Assembly: GCA_021793945.1 (NCBI GenBank)
Contig: JAJYRT010000063.1
Coordinates: forward strand, 1 to 7,256
Direction of reading: 5' to 3'
Source of the DNA: Thermoplasmata archaeon
GTDB taxonomy: Archaea; Thermoplasmatota; Thermoplasmata; Thermoplasmatales; Thermoplasmataceae
DNA: 7,256 nt
A program made the translations under genes and the position numbers. Each line of letters begins with the position of its first letter. Positions within the stretch are counted from its first letter, which is position 1. The notes below the pieces were generated by a model. It ran no database searches, was not told where the DNA came from, and saw nothing but the letters and a program-made list of their open reading frames with translations. Below, one piece after another: positions 5,105-7,256 of the stretch.

Positions 5105-6415
5105 TCACGTATGTTTAGCTTGACTGAAACAAGTGTTTAACAACCACTTCCATAGCGGGATATACTTGATTACTTTTCCCTCCAAAATTTCTTCGTCTTC
5201 GTAATCCCAGGTGATTACAGTCAAGGCTGTGCATTTTAAATCCTTTGATGCTAAGACCAGGCTATATGTTTCCCTTTCGTTGATATCCATCCTGCTGGAA
5301 ATGTGAGAAACCTGTATGAGCTCAACTATCTCACTACCTTTTTTCAGAATAAAGTCGACCTCTCTTCCACGATGATCCTTCCAATAATACATCTCCAGAT
5401 TCAGTGCGAAATATATGTTCCTGCGCATTAGTTCCACGAATACGAGATTCTCCATCTGTCTTCCGCGGTCTGGACTTACCCTGAACGCGATACTATCAGC
5501 TATTCCAGTGTCAACAACATAGACTTTTCTTGGTGCTATGAACTGCTCCTTGAGCTTGAAGGAAAAGCGTTGTAGAAGGAAAAACATGTAGGCATCTTCC
5601 AGGTAGCCCACGTATTTTGCAACCGTATGTCCATTCTTTACGCCCACATAACCTGCCAGTTTTTCAAAAGATATTTCCTTGCATAGATTTGAAGACAGGT
5701 ACAGTGAAAGACTTCTGATAGCCTCCATATTGCGAATCTTGTGTTGCAGAATAATGTCATTTTCCACTATGTCTCTATATATGCCCTGTAATATTCTGGT
5801 ACCGAATTTCTGAACTTCCGGGAAACCACCCTTGACAAGGAAATGATTTAGTAACCTTTTTACATCTGCCTTTTTGTCGGTTGAATATTCCCAATTTTGG
5901 TCCAGTTCTACTCCGTTTGTTTTCAGGAATTCCCGAAAACTAAATGGAAAAAGAACAACATCTGAATGTCTTCCAGTTATGAATGTGGATAAATTACCTC
6001 TCAGAAGACCTGAGTTGCTTCCCGTAATAATGATCCTCTTTGAAGTTCTGAGCCTGGCTACAAATCTCTCCCACCCCTGCACTCTTTGAATTTCGTCAAA
6101 CACAAAGTAATCGACTTCTGAATACAGTTCAGAAAATGCTTGAAATACCCTGGACAATTCGTCTGAACGCATCGTCGCTAATCTCTCGTCGAAGAAATTT
6201 ATGTATCCAAACTTTTTGTCTTTCAATAGCAACCAAGTAAAAACGGATTTTCCAGATCTTCTCACTCCAAGAATGACGAGTAGGTTAGGATGTGTTAATA
6301 AGGATCTTAAATCGTCAGTATCAATTTCTCTTTCTATTATCTTCTCCTGTTGAAACAACTCTTCCATTAGTTGACGCTGCGAAACTATCACCGATTTTAA
6401 TTCCTCGACATTCAT
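5105..6415 (-). CDS. AAA+ ATPase (AAA_14) with C-terminal DUF4143-like domain (second copy)
   Basis: The protein has 436 residues. The P-loop GVRRSGKS at 50-57 carries Lys56. Walker B is YFVFDEIQ with D107 and E108. IITGSNS (about 129-135) is the sensor region and TGR at 148-150 holds a conserved arginine. GGFPEV at 197-202 is typical of this family, and a helical winged-helix-like linker follows. The C-terminal domain has ENLVFVEL, GREVDFIL (D355) and ELIQVS (E366, Q369), where the usual EVK lysine is replaced by Gln, so nuclease activity is doubtful. It differs widely from the ATPase at 1528-2796, which keeps the lysine. The ATG at 6415 fits the expected N-terminus. The next gene has its own promoter 74 bases on, so co-transcription is uncertain. 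No function is established. Confidence 0.82.
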   Translation of the reverse strand: MNVEELKSVIVSQRQLMEELFQQEKIIEREIDTDDLRSLLTHPNLLVILGVRRSGKSVFTWLLLKDKKFGYINFFDERLATMRSDELSRVFQAFSELYSEVDYFVFDEIQRVQGWERFVARLRTSKRIIITGSNSGLLRGNLSTFITGRHSDVVLFPFSFREFLKTNGVELDQNWEYSTDKKADVKRLLNHFLVKGGFPEVQKFGTRILQGIYRDIVENDIILQHKIRNMEAIRSLSLYLSSNLCKEISFEKLAGYVGVKNGHTVAKYVGYLEDAYMFFLLQRFSFKLKEQFIAPRKVYVVDTGIADSIAFRVSPDRGRQMENLVFVELMRRNIYFALNLEMYYWKDHRGREVDFILKKGSEIVELIQVSHISSRMDINERETYSLVLASKDLKCTALTVITWDYEDEEILEGKVIKYIPLWKWLLNTCFSQAKHT

Positions 6416-6532
6416 CTACATCTCAATCGCAAGCTTTTACAAAATCCTTGTCATTTCATCAAATAAAACTACAACCTTGCCGTGAAACCCGTTGGTTTGA
6501 AACTACCGGCAAATGATCCTGATTTAGGAAAG

Positions 6533-6586
6533 CTAATGACTGGTATCAAAAACCCTGTTTTTTGCTGAGTCTATACCAGAATTCAT
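6533..6586 (-). pseudogene. Frameshifted stub of a nucleotidyltransferase start, downstream of vapC
   Basis: This stretch begins with the same SD (GGAGATGA, 6590-6597) and start codon as the nucleotidyltransferase at 3764-4420. One G is missing after the ATG, so the frame reads MNSGIDSAKNRVFDTSH and stops after 17 residues. An ATG at 6593 restores the ancestral phase and reads MKDEFWYRLSKKQGF before a stop at 6546. EFW matches the intact gene, and LSKK resembles its LSKKYKF segment. It appears to be the remnant of a second AbiEii-like gene. The alternative is a small recombination scar carrying only the repeat. Confidence 0.45.
6540..6579 (-). terminator. Nested inverted repeat after vapBC, possible hairpin or terminator
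   Basis: Outer arms CTGGTAT (6540-6546) and ATACCAG (6573-6579) enclose inner arms AAAAAC (6548-6553) and GTTTTT (6557-6562) around a 3-base loop. The minus strand ends the inner stem with five T. It could terminate vapBC transcription, or it could be the fold of a degenerate mobile-element end. Confidence 0.35.
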
Positions 6587-6603
6587 CTTTCATCTCCTTA
6601 ATC
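6571..6603 (-). repeat. Direct repeat copy B (directly after vapC)
   Basis: These 33 bases match 4404-4437 at 31 aligned positions with a single-base gap. The repeat begins two bases past the vapC stop, so the vapC junction coincides with the repeat edge. Confidence 0.85.
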
Positions 6604-6605
6604 GA

Positions 6606-7022
6606 TCATGTTACCTCATCTACGGAACTCGACTCCGTGTTGTGCTCTTTTGCCACTTTGGCAAGTTTTAGGTCTTCGGTCAACAATACTCTGTTCTCTC
6701 TTTGTGCTAAATAGAAAAACGATGCATCATAGAAGCTGAGGCCCGTCTCAAGGCTTATCTTAAGAATCCTAGACAGTTCATGACTGAACAATGCTGCTTT
6801 TTGTAGTGAACCGATAACAACTTCCATCTCCGTCCCAATTTCTAAGAGCTTGGGTTCAGATGACTTCACCAATACTTCATCTTTTCTCTTTCTCAGGGCA
6901 TTTCCAACTTCAAAAAAAGTCAACTCACTAATGAGGGAGTTTGTCAGTATCTCAAGTTTTACTCCTGACTTTATGAAGAATAACTTGAAAAGGGAACTTG
7001 AATCCAGCACGTATCTATTCAA
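6606..7022 (-). CDS. vapC: VapC-like PIN-domain ribonuclease toxin
   Basis: The protein has 138 residues, the usual size for VapC. The four acidic PIN positions are visible: D7 in VLDSSS, E38 in FFEVGNAL, D99 in GLSFYDASF and D117 in LLTEDLKLA. These would bind Mg2+/Mn2+ and cleave RNA, often tRNA or rRNA in characterised members; the target here is unknown. The start is a TTG at 7022, chosen because a perfect archaeal SD (AGGTGATC) precedes it and VLDSSS falls at the expected position. The gene begins four bases after vapB ends, so the two are co-translated. The catalytic set is complete, so the toxin is likely active. A 33-base repeat starts two bases after the stop codon. Confidence 0.88.
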   Translation of the reverse strand: MNRYVLDSSSLFKLFFIKSGVKLEILTNSLISELTFFEVGNALRKRKDEVLVKSSEPKLLEIGTEMEVVIGSLQKAALFSHELSRILKISLETGLSFYDASFFYLAQRENRVLLTEDLKLAKVAKEHNTESSSVDEVT

Positions 7023-7024
7023 CA

Positions 7025-7032
7025 GATCACCT
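7025..7032 (-). promoter_or_regulatory. Shine-Dalgarno site of vapC, containing the vapB stop codon
   Basis: AGGTGATC on the minus strand is complementary to the archaeal 16S rRNA 3' end and includes the TGA that ends vapB. It decides the TTG start of vapC and ties vapC translation to termination on vapB. Confidence 0.7.
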
Positions 7033-7251
7033 TTGATCTCTGCTCTCTCTAATCAGTCTAATATAATCCTGAGGGTTCTCGTCAGCCAACATTTCCTCCA
7101 GTTTATGCAGACTTTCTCTTAGAGCTTGGGTTTTTCTTCTAGCGACCTCTTTGATAAGCGCCTCACGTACTGTTTCCGAAATGTTGACGCCTAGTTCCTT
7201 GACATCATTCAGGAGTTTATCATCAATACGAACGCCAATGTTATGTGTCAT
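7027..7251 (-). CDS. vapB: VapB-like ribbon-helix-helix antitoxin
   Basis: The protein has 74 residues. The start THNIGVRIDDKLLNDVKEL matches the beta strand and first helix of a ribbon-helix-helix domain, and NISETVREALIKEVARRK is the second helix. Residues 45-74 form a charged tail (EEMLADENPQDYIRLIRE) of the kind that wraps around and blocks the PIN toxin. It should bind DNA as a dimer and repress its own operon with VapC; that is family knowledge. The ATG at 7251 leaves only five bases to the window edge, so the promoter cannot be seen. The adjacent PIN gene makes the VapBC assignment strong. Confidence 0.85.
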   Translation of the reverse strand: MTHNIGVRIDDKLLNDVKELGVNISETVREALIKEVARRKTQALRESLHKLEEMLADENPQDYIRLIRESRDQR

Positions 7252-7256
7252 AATTA

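Noticed and set aside
1548..5134. Shared word TGAAACAAGT near the ends of both ATPase genes
   Set aside because: A ten-base match is expected many times by chance in a window of this size, and the two copies encode different residues in different frames.
1..7256. CRISPR array or complete insertion sequence
   Set aside because: No regularly spaced repeats and no intact transposase are visible. The only long repeat is a pair of copies about 2.1 kb apart.

Overview
The window most likely comes from an archaeon, possibly in or near the Thermoplasmata, although the lineage is an inference. Archaeal TATA-like boxes lie about 25 bases before start codons, so several transcripts would be leaderless or nearly so. 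Ribosome binding sites match archaeal 16S tails (AGGTGATC before vapC, GGAGATGA inside the wHTH/nucleotidyltransferase junction). TTG and GTG starts are frequent. Both large ATPases belong to a family that is abundant in archaea. The DNA is AT-rich and no housekeeping gene is visible. It reads as an accessory toxin-antitoxin or defence-like island.

Layout. Bases 1-1156 (+) hold the 3' part of a winged-helix AbiEi-like regulator overlapping an AbiEii-like nucleotidyltransferase. Bases 1157-1527 hold T-tract terminators and a possible 32-residue gene with its own TATA box. Bases 1528-2796 (-) encode an AAA+ ATPase with a C-terminal DUF4143-type nuclease-like domain. Bases 2839-3763 have no intact gene, but the minus strand carries two stretches that look like decayed small genes. 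Bases 3764-5030 (-) hold a second regulator/nucleotidyltransferase pair with a 17-base overlap, led by a clear TATA promoter. Bases 5105-6415 (-) encode a second, divergent ATPase. Bases 6606-7251 (-) hold a VapBC pair.

How the genes may work together. The two AbiE-like pairs and VapBC are autonomous antitoxin-toxin cassettes by family. The two ATPases have no firmly established role. Their repeated position beside AbiE-like pairs could be functional or could only reflect clustering of mobile cassettes.

The strongest unexplained signal is a repeat of about 34 bases (31 positions identical, one a one-base gap). One copy spans the SD and start of the second nucleotidyltransferase gene. The other lies directly after vapC, where it begins a frameshifted stub. 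It suggests that a nucleotidyltransferase gene once followed vapC, or that recombination joined these modules.
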